Positions 15,169 to 23,465 of a stretch of 64,000 bases of DNA are shown here, piece by piece. The notes beneath the pieces are model-generated. The model ran no database searches. It worked only from the letters and a program-made list of their open reading frames with translations, and was not told where the DNA came from. The position numbers were made by a program, and so were the translations under genes. Every line of letters begins with the position of its first letter. Position 1 is the stretch's first letter. Source of the DNA: Alistipes putredinis DSM 17216. Its GTDB lineage: Bacteria; Bacteroidota; Bacteroidia; Bacteroidales; Rikenellaceae. Location of the stretch: positions 990,013 to 1,054,012 of the forward strand of contig NZ_DS499577.1 in NCBI RefSeq assembly GCF_000154465.1. The letters run 5' to 3'.

Positions 15169-16425
15169 ATGAACACGGAAACTTTTGAACATATCGTCTG
15201 TCAGTCGGGCGCAGGGCGTCCGGCCTCCATCCGCTTCTTCGGCCGCATTACGGAAGAGAGCGCGGGGCGTTTCAGCGAGGCGTTCGACTTTTTGGAGAAC
15301 ATCGTGCGTCCGTCCCTCATCCGGGTGCTCATCAACTCGGAGGGCGGTTCGGTGCTGCACGGCATGACGGTCTATGCCGCCATCCAGAACGCCTCGGTGC
15401 CTACCGAATGCGTCATCGAAGGCATGGCCGCTTCGATGGGCTCCGTTATCTGGGCTGCCGGGGACAAGTCGTTCATGCGGGATTACGGGATACTGATGAT
15501 TCACAATCCGTTCCTTCCCGACGAAAACGATGGGGAACCGTCCGAGCTGGTCAAAGCCTTCACGGCACAAATCGAGACCATCTACCGCAAACGGTTCGGG
15601 TTAAGCCACGAGAAAGTCCGGGCCATCATGGACGGCGCTGCCGGGCAGGACGGGACATTCTTCGATGCGGCGGCAGCCGTGAAAGCGGGCATCATTCCCG
15701 AAAGCCATGTACTGAGGACCAGCAAGCAGCTCCGGGACAAGGTGCGTGCCGACCTGTCGGGCATCACGGATGCGGCGGCCATACAGGCAGTCATGAACCG
15801 CATCACACCGCCCGAGGATGAAAATCACCCGTCGGGCGAGAAAACCACTATTCTTAATACGAAACTTAATCAGAGACCCATGAACGAAGAGAAAACATTA
15901 TCCCCGGAATACAGCGCAGTGATCGCCTCGCTCGGCATGCAGGAGAAGAACGAGGTCAAGGACGTGCTCTCCCGCATCTCGGAGCTGACCGGTGTGGAAG
16001 CCCGGCTGGCCGAGGCGAACAAAGCACTGAGCGATGCCAAGACCGTCATCGCGGGTAAGGACGCCGCCATCGGCAATCTCCAGAAAGACCTCGACAGCGT
16101 AACCGCCCGGTTGCAGGTCTATGAGCAGAAAGAGGCCGACGCCAAGGCAAGCGCCATTGAGAACTTCTTGCAGAAAGCCGTGGACGAAGGCAAGATAGAG
16201 GCGGACGCGGTGCCCGGCTGGAAAGAGATGGCCGCCACGAACTTCCAGTTGGTGCAGGACACCATCGGTTCGATTCCCGCCCGCGAGAAAATCAGCGAGC
16301 AGATTGCCACCGACCCCGACAACGCCAAAGCGGCAGCCGATGCCTTGAAGAGTGCCGGACAGAAAATCGCCGAGCAGGTCGAAGCCGTCGTAGGCAAAGA
16401 CTTCCAGTTCAAGAAACTGCAATAA
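15169..16425 (+). CDS. Head maturation protease fused to a scaffold domain
   Basis: 418 residues. Residues 1-200 are a ClpP-like (S14) serine protease: INSEGGSV forms the oxyanion strand, the nucleophile Ser lies in GMAASMGSV, and the His in MIHNPF. From about 240 to the end the protein is Glu, Lys and Ala-rich with heptad character (EARLAEANKALSDAK), as expected for the capsid scaffold. Such fusions cleave themselves after capsid assembly. The capsid gene follows 132 nt downstream. Confidence 0.85.
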   Translation: MNTETFEHIVCQSGAGRPASIRFFGRITEESAGRFSEAFDFLENIVRPSLIRVLINSEGGSVLHGMTVYAAIQNASVPTECVIEGMAASMGSVIWAAGDKSFMRDYGILMIHNPFLPDENDGEPSELVKAFTAQIETIYRKRFGLSHEKVRAIMDGAAGQDGTFFDAAAAVKAGIIPESHVLRTSKQLRDKVRADLSGITDAAAIQAVMNRITPPEDENHPSGEKTTILNTKLNQRPMNEEKTLSPEYSAVIASLGMQEKNEVKDVLSRISELTGVEARLAEANKALSDAKTVIAGKDAAIGNLQKDLDSVTARLQVYEQKEADAKASAIENFLQKAVDEGKIEADAVPGWKEMAATNFQLVQDTIGSIPAREKISEQIATDPDNAKAAADALKSAGQKIAEQVEAVVGKDFQFKKLQ

Positions 16426-16557
16426 CCCCGTCCGGTGGGAGACGTACCATCCCGCCACCTTGATACACATAAACTGATTTGCCGGAAGTGGTTTACCGCT
16501 TTGAGTCGATGCTCCCTGTTCGCGGCCGAGATTCTAACCCAGAAAATCACTAACACA

Positions 16558-17607
16558 ATGGCAGATACAGTAACTTTCTTACAGAACGGCTATGCCGGAG
16601 AGGTATTGGAGGACCTGCTCACCTACACGGCGCAGGGCAACGACACCTACCGTGAGGGGCTGATACACATCAAGTCCGGCATCCAGCACAAGTACACCTT
16701 GCCGGCCATCCGGTTGGGAGACATCATTCAGGACAACGTGCCCACGCCCCAGAGCTCGCACGGAGCCAAAGGCGAAAACGGCGAGAACGAATACCAGTTC
16801 ACGGAACGCCATCTCGAACCCGCCGAGTTCATGGTTTACCTCGAATTCAATCCGCGCGACTTCGAGGCGTACTGGAAATTCGCGCAGCCGACGGGCAACC
16901 TCGTCTTCCGCGAGCTCGACCCCAAGTTGCAGGCCACGATGCTGCGCCTTCTGATGGACAAGAAAAACGAGTTCATCGGCAATGCCATCTGGACCTCGGC
17001 CAAGGGCGGTGCGGCCGCCGCAGGCATCACGGCTCCCGCCGGTGCCGTGCAGATCGGAGCCGGCAAGGAGAAATACTTCGACGGGGTCGTCAAGCGCATC
17101 ATCGACAACGTGAACGCCACCGATGCCCAGACCGTCGCAGGCGGCCAGTGCATCGTCTCCGGTACGACAGAGCTCAAGGACGGTGCTGCGGTCGAGGCGG
17201 CCCTCTACTCGATGTGGAAGAAATGCCCCAAGCAGATCCGCAAGCGGTCGGGCCTGAGCATCGTCATGGGCTGGGAAGCGTGGGACGCCTACGACCAGTA
17301 TATCACCGACAAGATGGTAAAATACTCCGAGAACAGCGAGGTAAACCGCTACCGTTTCAAGGGTAAGCGCATCATCCCCATCACGGGCGTACCGGAGCAC
17401 ACCATTGTCATGGGCAACTTCACGTCGGGCATGGATTCCAACCTGTGGATGGGTGTCGATTACGCCAACGATGCCGAAGTCCTCAAAGTGGACCGCCTGC
17501 AATCCAACTCGGAACTCTTCTTCTTCCAAATGCGAATGAAGATGGACGTGAACATCGTCAAGCCTGCCGAAATCGTCGTCCATACGGCCTACGCCAAAAC
17601 GGCATAA
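16558..17607 (+). CDS. Major capsid protein
   Basis: 349 residues from ATG 16558 (MADTVTFLQNGYAGEV). Location directly after the protease-scaffold, length, and acidic alpha/beta composition with a central Ala/Gly-rich loop (GGAAAAGITAPAG) fit a HK97-fold capsid protein of the type found in Bacteroidales phages. The RLGDIIQDNVPTP and FFFQMRMKMDVN segments are typical of the N-arm and the C-terminal strand. No specific family name is claimed. Confidence 0.8.
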   Translation: MADTVTFLQNGYAGEVLEDLLTYTAQGNDTYREGLIHIKSGIQHKYTLPAIRLGDIIQDNVPTPQSSHGAKGENGENEYQFTERHLEPAEFMVYLEFNPRDFEAYWKFAQPTGNLVFRELDPKLQATMLRLLMDKKNEFIGNAIWTSAKGGAAAAGITAPAGAVQIGAGKEKYFDGVVKRIIDNVNATDAQTVAGGQCIVSGTTELKDGAAVEAALYSMWKKCPKQIRKRSGLSIVMGWEAWDAYDQYITDKMVKYSENSEVNRYRFKGKRIIPITGVPEHTIVMGNFTSGMDSNLWMGVDYANDAEVLKVDRLQSNSELFFFQMRMKMDVNIVKPAEIVVHTAYAKTA

Positions 17608-17639
17608 CCCTTTACCGAATCACCGAATAATAACCGTGC

Positions 17640-17672
17640 GGGGGATGGACACCATGCTCCATCCCCCTTTTT
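17640..17672 (+). terminator. Rho-independent terminator after the capsid gene
   Basis: Perfect 10-bp stem gggggatgga (17640-17649)/tccatccccc (17658-17667) followed by five T. Placed 32 nt after the capsid stop, it would let capsid mRNA exceed tail mRNA. Confidence 0.85.
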
Positions 17673-17687
17673 CATACCGAAATATCT

Positions 17688-17984
17688 ATGGCAAAGACTC
17701 AAACGACCATTCCCGAAACAGATACAACCCAGCCCGATGCGACGGTAGCCGCACCGTCGGCAGCAACTGTGGAGAAAGATACGGCATCCGAGAAAAACCC
17801 GAAGAAAGAACAGGCACCGAAAGCGGCGACCGAGATTCCGGCTGCGGTGTTGGCCATTCTCGGGAAATTTCCCGACTACAAGGAACTCTACATCGATGCC
17901 GACGGCAGCATGTACACGCCGCAGACCACTCCGGCCATCCGGGGCAAGGCCATCCTCTACAAGAATCCCTATTACAAATCATAA
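17688..17984 (+). CDS. Small phage protein with disordered N-terminus
   Basis: 98 residues. The first 50 are Thr, Ala, Lys and Pro-rich and probably disordered; the last 45 form a compact domain (FPDYKELYIDADGSMYT). It lies between capsid terminator and sheath. Possibly a head-tail joining or decoration protein, by position only. Confidence 0.55.
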   Translation: MAKTQTTIPETDTTQPDATVAAPSAATVEKDTASEKNPKKEQAPKAATEIPAAVLAILGKFPDYKELYIDADGSMYTPQTTPAIRGKAILYKNPYYKS

Positions 17985-17996
17985 CATGCAGGCGAT

Positions 17997-19340
17997 ATGG
18001 CTTTAGGTAATGTAATCATCAAGGATGTGGACGGCAATCTGCCGTATGCCGCATCCGCAAGCAACGAGAAAATCACGGGCCTGCTGTTCGACGTATCGGG
18101 ACAGCCCGACCTTTTTACCGCCGGTTACGGGAAAAGCAACGAGATGAACGTGGCACCGGGCGATGTCATCTGCATCACCAGCCGTAAATCCTCCGTGCAG
18201 GACTTCGGCATCCAGGAGCGTGTCGCGTGTGACCCGGACGAGGAGGCCAACGAAAACTTCCTGTTCGGTATTCCGGCCTACCATATCCGCGAGTTCTTTC
18301 GCATGGGCGGCAACATCGACGGTCCGGGGCGGCTGTATGTCATGTTCGCGGACTGCTCCCAGAACTGGGACGCATTGGACGTGATGCAGCGCGCGGCGGA
18401 CGGGCTCATCTCGCAGGTGGGTATCTGGACCGAGCAGCCGCTCTGGAAGCTCAACGGCGAGCAGGAGAAATACAACCTGAACCTCGTCAAGGGCATCAAC
18501 GACAAGGCGGTGGCACTGGCCGAGCTGAACCAACCCCTGTCGGTGGTGCTGTGCGCCAACCCCGGTAACACGGGCAGCGACACGGAAGAGGCAAAGGTCA
18601 TTGACCTGAACCGTATCCCGTCGGCCATCTGCGAGTCGTCCCGCACCAGCGTCATCTTCGGGCAGGCGCGGAACGACCAGAACGCGACGATTCAGTCCCG
18701 CAACCCGAACCATACGCCGGTGGGATTCCTGGGTGCTGTCATGGGCGCCCTTGCCAAGGCGAGCGTTCACGAGTCCATCGCCTGGGTACGTCAGTTCAAC
18801 CTCTTTGCCGACGACTTCCAGCAGATTGAGCTCGGGTTCGGAGATCTTACGCTCGATGCCGAGGACGAATTCGTATCGACCAACCTGTACGAATCCCTCT
18901 CGCCGGTATTGCTGGACGAACTGGATGACAAGGGATACATTTTTCCCATCAAGTATTCGGGTCGGGAGAATGGCATTTACATCTCCAAAGACCAGACCTG
19001 CTCCAACGGGGACTACCGTACCATCGCCCGCAACCGTACCATAAATAAGAGCCGCCGTGCCGTGCGCGAAGCCTTGCTACCGTATCTGCACAGCCCTCTG
19101 ATGGTGAACCCTGCAACGGGCTTTCTCGCACCCTCGAAGATTACGGCCTTCAAGACCCTGATCGGTGATATATTGGCCAAGATGCAGGCAGCACAGGAGA
19201 TCAGCGGCTATGCCGTGACCATTGACCCCAACCAGAACGTACTGGTGGACGATACGCTGCGCATCAGCTATGTCATCGTACCTGTCGGTGTGGCCGTGAA
19301 AATCTATGTCGAGGAAGGCTTATCACTAACCGCTAAATAG
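17997..19340 (+). CDS. Tail sheath protein (DUF2586-like)
   Basis: 447 residues. It resembles the DUF2586/contractile sheath family of Bacteroidales Mu-like phages: variable N-terminal domain, a central part with GVPVGFLGAVMG-like sequence (HTPVGFLGAVMGALAK), YISKDQTCS near residue 325, and a C-terminal strand pair (RISYVIVPVGVAVKIYVE) that in sheaths builds the inter-subunit mesh. Its presence makes this phage contractile-tailed. Confidence 0.8.
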   Translation: MALGNVIIKDVDGNLPYAASASNEKITGLLFDVSGQPDLFTAGYGKSNEMNVAPGDVICITSRKSSVQDFGIQERVACDPDEEANENFLFGIPAYHIREFFRMGGNIDGPGRLYVMFADCSQNWDALDVMQRAADGLISQVGIWTEQPLWKLNGEQEKYNLNLVKGINDKAVALAELNQPLSVVLCANPGNTGSDTEEAKVIDLNRIPSAICESSRTSVIFGQARNDQNATIQSRNPNHTPVGFLGAVMGALAKASVHESIAWVRQFNLFADDFQQIELGFGDLTLDAEDEFVSTNLYESLSPVLLDELDDKGYIFPIKYSGRENGIYISKDQTCSNGDYRTIARNRTINKSRRAVREALLPYLHSPLMVNPATGFLAPSKITAFKTLIGDILAKMQAAQEISGYAVTIDPNQNVLVDDTLRISYVIVPVGVAVKIYVEEGLSLTAK

Positions 19341-19348
19341 ATGTAAAC

Positions 19349-19804
19349 ATGGCAATCATAAACAACGTCGCATACTCTTGGTCGATGATTACCTTAGCCA
19401 GTACGGCTTTGGGAATCGAGGAAGGCTCCACCGTACTCGAAGGCGTTTCGGGTATCAAATGGAGCAAGAAACGCAAAATCGAGCCCAACTACGGTCTGGG
19501 CGGGAAACCGGTCAGCCGGGGTTTCGGAAACATCTCCTACACGGCGAGCATCACGATGGACTATGCCACGCAGCAGACCCTGCGCTCGACCTACGGCAGT
19601 CTGATGGACATCGGAGAGTTCGACCTGATCATCTCGTTCGCCAACCCGATGGCCAGCGATGACTGGACGACCACCACCGTCACGTTGAAAGGCTGTATCT
19701 TCAGCGAGGACGGCATGGAGAGCCAGCAGGACGATACCAATATTACGCACGAGTTCGACCTCAATCCCTTTGATATTCAGATTGGAGATGGGGATACCAT
19801 TTAG
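19349..19804 (+). CDS. Tail tube protein
   Basis: 151 residues, 8 nt after the sheath gene, the usual sheath-tube order. Beta-rich with a central loop (KKRKIEPNYGLGGKPVSRGFG) and a C-terminal acidic strand (EFDLNPFDIQIGDGDTI), as in gp19-like tube proteins. It forms the inner tube that is driven through the envelope on contraction. Confidence 0.75.
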   Translation: MAIINNVAYSWSMITLASTALGIEEGSTVLEGVSGIKWSKKRKIEPNYGLGGKPVSRGFGNISYTASITMDYATQQTLRSTYGSLMDIGEFDLIISFANPMASDDWTTTTVTLKGCIFSEDGMESQQDDTNITHEFDLNPFDIQIGDGDTI

Positions 19805-19824
19805 CTTTCATTCTCTTGCATGGG

Positions 19825-19854
19825 ACCGCTTCTTTTTGAAAAGGGGCGGTTTTG
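19825..19854 (+). terminator. Terminator after the tail tube gene
   Basis: Stem accgcttctttt (19825-19836)/aaaaggggcggt (19839-19850), twelve pairs including two G-U, followed by TTTG. It separates the tube gene from the independently promoted thioredoxin. Confidence 0.7.
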
Positions 19855-19856
19855 TG

Positions 19857-19887
19857 TTTGCGATCCGGGGATATTTCGGTATCTTTG
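19857..19887 (+). promoter_or_regulatory. Bacteroidetes housekeeping promoter for the thioredoxin gene
   Basis: TTTG at 19857-19860 and TATCTTTG at 19880-19887 are 19 nt apart, an exact fit to the TTTG-N19-TAnnTTTG primary sigma consensus. The start codon lies about 30 nt downstream. It is the cleanest host-type promoter in the window and is placed right after a terminator. Confidence 0.75.
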
Positions 19888-19920
19888 CAGCCTTTTGAGT
19901 ATAACCTATAACGAATGATT

Positions 19921-20232
19921 ATGATACAAGCGACAGAGAAGAACTTTGATGAGCTGCTCTCTATGGAGAAGCCGCTCATGGTCGATTTCGGCGCCGAGTG
20001 GTGCGGCCCGTGCAAGGCGTTGGCACCGATGGTTGCGGAGTTAGCGGAGGCCTACAAGGAACAGGCGGTTATCGCTGCGTGTGACGTGGAAGAGAACAAC
20101 GACATAGCCGTAAGGTATTCCATCCGGAACATACCGACGGTGATTTTCTTCAAGGACGGCAAGGAGGTCGGACGGCAGGTCGGAGCCATTGCCAAATTCG
20201 TGCTGGAGGAGAAATTGAAAGCGTTGCTGTAA
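19921..20232 (+). CDS. trxA: Thioredoxin
   Basis: 103 residues from ATG 19921 (an in-frame ATG at 19915 is also possible). The WCGPCK active site, the cis-Pro region IPTVIFF, and a C-terminal helix after GAIAKFVLEE give a complete single-domain thioredoxin that reduces disulfides in the cytoplasm. It sits alone with its own promoter and terminator inside a phage tail operon, so it is a cargo (moron) gene that a lysogen could express constantly. Whether it serves the phage or host redox balance is unknown. The symbol reflects family only. Confidence 0.9.
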   Translation: MIQATEKNFDELLSMEKPLMVDFGAEWCGPCKALAPMVAELAEAYKEQAVIAACDVEENNDIAVRYSIRNIPTVIFFKDGKEVGRQVGAIAKFVLEEKLKALL

Positions 20233-20275
20233 AAAAGAGAGAATGTCTCCCGATGTCGGCATTCCCTCTTTTCTT
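20231..20275. terminator. Bidirectional terminator
   Basis: Arms aaaagagagaatg and cattccctctttt pair over 13 positions with one mismatch. The A run upstream and T run downstream make it work for both the plus-strand thioredoxin and the minus-strand gene ending at 20304. Confidence 0.75.
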
Positions 20276-20303
20276 TGTTTCTTCACTTCTTCAAGAGTTA
20301 CTT

Positions 20304-21395
20304 TTAATTTTCTAACAACTTATTGAATATAGATATAACAGAATTTTTCGCCTCTGTCTTATCACTTAATAAACTTACTAATGAAGGAGCAAAACTAAGC
20401 AAGGCACCTGTCAATGCTAATGGCGCAGATATGACTGAAATTGTTCCTAAAATGCTAATAATTCCGCCACCTATTCCGCCACCAATCTCAATAGTTTTTT
20501 TTATTTTCTGCTTCGCTTGCTCATTTCTTCTACCTATTGCTTTAACAATCAATGATCTTACAGAATCAATATTATTAGACGCAGATAAAGCTCCTCCATT
20601 TGTTAAAATCTGGAGATAATCTCTATAAAAATCCTTTTCTTGAGATATTATGTCATAATATTGAGTGATAGGAGTATTCAGCACAATATTCAATTCTGTT
20701 TCATTGATTATTTTTTCTGATAATAATGCTCCTAATATCCCATCGTAAGCATATTTTCCGGAGCTAAGACCTCTTGCATCGGAGAAATCGATATCTTGTT
20801 CGATAATTGTTTGGAACCGTTCAGGTGATTCTGCTATCGTATATGGATGTAAATTACAATATTTTGTAATTGATAGCATATTCAAAAGACTTAATAATTC
20901 CGGAGTCATATCAGCTCCATTTCTTATGACTTCTGATATAATCTGCTTTGAATCAGAATGCCACATAAAAGGATTGGGAATCATTACGATCCTTCCTTTT
21001 TCTGCTAAAGGTAAGAGATTGACTAATGAACTCGCAATGGAACCAATATGAGTTATATTTATCCGTTCAGGAGACAATTTAGATAAAATCCGTTCGTATA
21101 AGTAATCAACTAATACAATTCTGTCACCTAACGAAAAACCAACTTTTACAGCTAAGTCCAAATCGTCTACTAAACCAAACAAACCCATCTGGACAAAGGC
21201 TTCCTCTCGTGTCCTTAAAATAGAAATCGCACTCTCTGTTTCCTTCCATATTTGATCTAAAGTCTTTTTCAAATTGATAAAGTCTGAATTACAAACCTTG
21301 TCAGGATAGAATACAGCTCTATTATCTGTATTGAAATCGATATGAAGATGAGTTTTTATTGCTTGAAGATAATTTATAGTAAAATGATTATCCAT
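20304..21395 (-). CDS. Unknown AT-rich cargo protein with a Gly-rich hydrophobic C-terminus
   Basis: 363 residues from ATG 21395. Residues 1-285 are largely helical and soluble. About 290-345 has a basic helix (RRNEQAKQKIKKTIE) followed by GGGIGGGIISILGTISVISAPLALTGALLSF, a glycine-zipper-like hydrophobic pair of helices that could insert in a membrane. The gene is clearly more AT-rich than phage genes beside it. It is the last gene of a minus-strand block that includes AbiE and lies 1 nt after the 190-aa gene, so the two are coupled. A defence effector is possible, but I recognise no family. Confidence 0.6.
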   Translation of the reverse strand: MDNHFTINYLQAIKTHLHIDFNTDNRAVFYPDKVCNSDFINLKKTLDQIWKETESAISILRTREEAFVQMGLFGLVDDLDLAVKVGFSLGDRIVLVDYLYERILSKLSPERINITHIGSIASSLVNLLPLAEKGRIVMIPNPFMWHSDSKQIISEVIRNGADMTPELLSLLNMLSITKYCNLHPYTIAESPERFQTIIEQDIDFSDARGLSSGKYAYDGILGALLSEKIINETELNIVLNTPITQYYDIISQEKDFYRDYLQILTNGGALSASNNIDSVRSLIVKAIGRRNEQAKQKIKKTIEIGGGIGGGIISILGTISVISAPLALTGALLSFAPSLVSLLSDKTEAKNSVISIFNKLLEN

Positions 21396-21396
21396 A

Positions 21397-21942
21397 TCAG
21401 TAAAAGATATAACCGCATTCTTGTTTTACATATTCAAAAATTTTCTCTTTCGCAAAAACTCGTTGGTTCTCTGGTAGTGAAGAAATATATGCCTTAATTT
21501 CATCTATTCTACCAAATTTATCAATTTGAGCCTTAATAACACAACCAATAGCTTCTGAATCTTGCCGATTTTTATCATCATGGGATATTGCAAAAGATAA
21601 AACAGCATGTAAGACATCAACAGGAATCTTAATAGTACACATTTTTCTAAAATGCGACATATTATCACTCCAAAGAGCACCTATATTGGGTGATAATGAC
21701 GCAATAATGTGCTTCCAATATGCAATTGGACTAATAGTCCAAAGATACTCTATATAATCGGCAATATAATCCTCCTGAAATCTGCGGTTATTTACTTTAG
21801 AAAATATTTCTGAGTCAGTCATATTTTCTACAATCCATTTTGCTTCTTGCAAAGGTAGTTCTTGCAATTCATGATGAAGATTCTCTGTCCAATCAGGCTT
21901 CATCAATTCTTGTTTCTTTTCAGATAATTTTTTATTGTCCAT
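21397..21942 (-). CDS. Unknown AT-rich cargo protein paired with 20304-21395
   Basis: 181 residues from ATG 21942 (a TTG at 21969 would overlap the AbiEii gene). All-helical, with LPLQEAKWIVENM and a C-terminal RVFAKEKIFEYV helix. No catalytic motif seen. Its 1-nt gap to the next gene suggests the pair acts together, downstream of an AbiE toxin-antitoxin pair. Confidence 0.55.
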   Translation of the reverse strand: MDNKKLSEKKQELMKPDWTENLHHELQELPLQEAKWIVENMTDSEIFSKVNNRRFQEDYIADYIEYLWTISPIAYWKHIIASLSPNIGALWSDNMSHFRKMCTIKIPVDVLHAVLSFAISHDDKNRQDSEAIGCVIKAQIDKFGRIDEIKAYISSLPENQRVFAKEKIFEYVKQECGYIFY

Positions 21943-21953
21943 ATTATTTCGAA

Positions 21954-22811
21954 TTATAAATTTTCCCAATATCCTTGTAGTCGCTCTTTTATTACGGTCA
22001 TTACTGTTTCAAAGGACAGTTCTTCCGTGTATTTGATTTTTCGCAAGAAACCTTTCCAGAAAGCAATACGTGTCGGACTTTTCACGAACTCTTCCGCAAA
22101 CAGAATGTGATCCGGCTTGTATCCGGTTTCTCTATTCGAGAAGGTGGCGGTAATAGCCTGTTGCAACATCTCTTCATTCACTTTGTTGCTTTCCAGAATG
22201 CGGTACACGTCAAAAAAGTCTTTCATCCGGCTGTTTTCTTCCGCCAGATCAATCATAGCCTGAAATTTCTCCGCCACGACCGTTTCCAATGAATAGGCCA
22301 TGATATTGACAGCCGGAGTTTCTTTCAGCAATACCGGATAATCCAGTTCTTCGGGTTTCGGCGTAATCACATCTCCGAACCCGATATCCATCGAAATGAC
22401 TTGGCGGATGGTATCCAGCCGAGCCGTAACATGAAGCCGTATGCCATGATATTCCTTGTTTACCGTTATCTCTTCGGCTGAGATGCTTTCCGTGTCGAAT
22501 GTCATCCCGTCCTCCGGACAAGACACGGCACATATCTCCTCGAATGCCATTTTTACAAACTCCTTGTCCCTGCTGATTTTATCGCCGAGGAAGTCTATGT
22601 CCAAGGTCGGACGTGCCCGGAACTGTTCGAGAGCGTATAGCAACGCGCCTCCTTTCAGAAACAGTTTCTCGCGGAAACGGCTCTGAGACAAGCGATACAA
22701 CAGGCGTTCCTGAATGTAACGGATTACTATGAGCTGGTAACCCAGCTTTTCCGCTTTGGATATGTTCAGGAGTTTTGCCCTGACGGATTTTCCGTAATTC
22801 TTTTCTCCCAT
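21954..22811 (-). CDS. abiEii: AbiEii-type nucleotidyltransferase toxin
   Basis: 285 residues. The N-terminal nucleotidyltransferase motif is present: LKGGALLYAL followed about 10 residues later by RPTLDIDF, whose two Asp residues bind metal. Downstream, SLETVVAEKFQAM and DFFDVYRI are typical of the AbiEii/AbiGii family. These type IV toxins are nucleotidyltransferases (related MenT toxins modify tRNA acceptor ends) and arrest growth on phage infection. It lies 3 nt after the antitoxin gene, in the standard order. Confidence 0.85.
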   Translation of the reverse strand: MGEKNYGKSVRAKLLNISKAEKLGYQLIVIRYIQERLLYRLSQSRFREKLFLKGGALLYALEQFRARPTLDIDFLGDKISRDKEFVKMAFEEICAVSCPEDGMTFDTESISAEEITVNKEYHGIRLHVTARLDTIRQVISMDIGFGDVITPKPEELDYPVLLKETPAVNIMAYSLETVVAEKFQAMIDLAEENSRMKDFFDVYRILESNKVNEEMLQQAITATFSNRETGYKPDHILFAEEFVKSPTRIAFWKGFLRKIKYTEELSFETVMTVIKERLQGYWENL

Positions 22812-22814
22812 ATT

Positions 22815-23399
22815 TTATAACTGTATTTCCAGATATTTTTTTATTGTTGATGCCACACGCATAATTTTGGCGTATTTCATCAGTTTATCGATGTCCCGCG
22901 TTTTGCGGCTCAGGTAGTTCTTCAGTATCTCGGAGCTGACATCAATACCGATTTTATTCCGGTGTTTTATGGCGTCACAGACCGATTTTTCGATGTCATA
23001 AACAGGAACGGTAATCCCTTCTATGACGGTATGTGTGATTCCGGTTTCATAGGCCACTTCATCCCATCGATATATCGTAATGGGAGGATATTCAGGTGTC
23101 CTTACTTTTCTGTTACGCGCTATGGCAATATAATACTCAGTCGGTATTTGGGTGGTCAGTCCATAATGGGACCATGCAGAGTACATACATAGAACGCCTC
23201 CCGGAATGACTATCTCAACATCAATCATGGTTTTAGCCATTTCATCCGGCAACAGATACACACCTGGGCGTATGCGAACCAAATCTCCGTTTCTGACCAG
23301 TTCCAGTACCTTGTAATACGTTGTGCGATTTACGGCCTTCGCCTGATTCGCAGTAATGTAGCCTCCATTGTTCCGTATGATGTTCTCAATATACTCCAT
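22815..23399 (-). CDS. abiEi: AbiEi-type antitoxin and autorepressor
   Basis: 194 residues from ATG 23399. Residues 1-50 form the winged helix typical of AbiEi (NGGYITANQAKAVNRTTYYKV, then GDLVRIRPGVYLLPD); the rest is the antitoxin domain with YSAWSHYGLTT and DIEKSVCDAI. AbiEi proteins repress their own promoter by binding inverted repeats; a perfect bipartite dyad lies just upstream at 23417-23460. The gene precedes AbiEii by 3 nt. Confidence 0.85.
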   Translation of the reverse strand: MEYIENIIRNNGGYITANQAKAVNRTTYYKVLELVRNGDLVRIRPGVYLLPDEMAKTMIDVEIVIPGGVLCMYSAWSHYGLTTQIPTEYYIAIARNRKVRTPEYPPITIYRWDEVAYETGITHTVIEGITVPVYDIEKSVCDAIKHRNKIGIDVSSEILKNYLSRKTRDIDKLMKYAKIMRVASTIKKYLEIQL

Positions 23400-23416
23400 G
23401 TCTTCTTTTATCTTTC

Positions 23417-23460
23417 GTACAAAGTTACCACAAATTTTCAATACAGTGGTACATTTGTAC
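23417..23460 (-). promoter_or_regulatory. Bipartite dyad operator and promoter of the AbiE operon
   Basis: A symmetric dyad: GTACAAA (23417-23423), two bases, TACCAC (23426-23431), then GTGGTA (23446-23451), two bases, TTTGTAC (23454-23460). It lies 18 nt before the AbiEi start. On the minus strand TAACTTTG (23427-23420) inside one arm fits the -7 consensus, so repressor binding would cover the promoter. Confidence 0.7.
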
Positions 23461-23465
23461 AAAGA

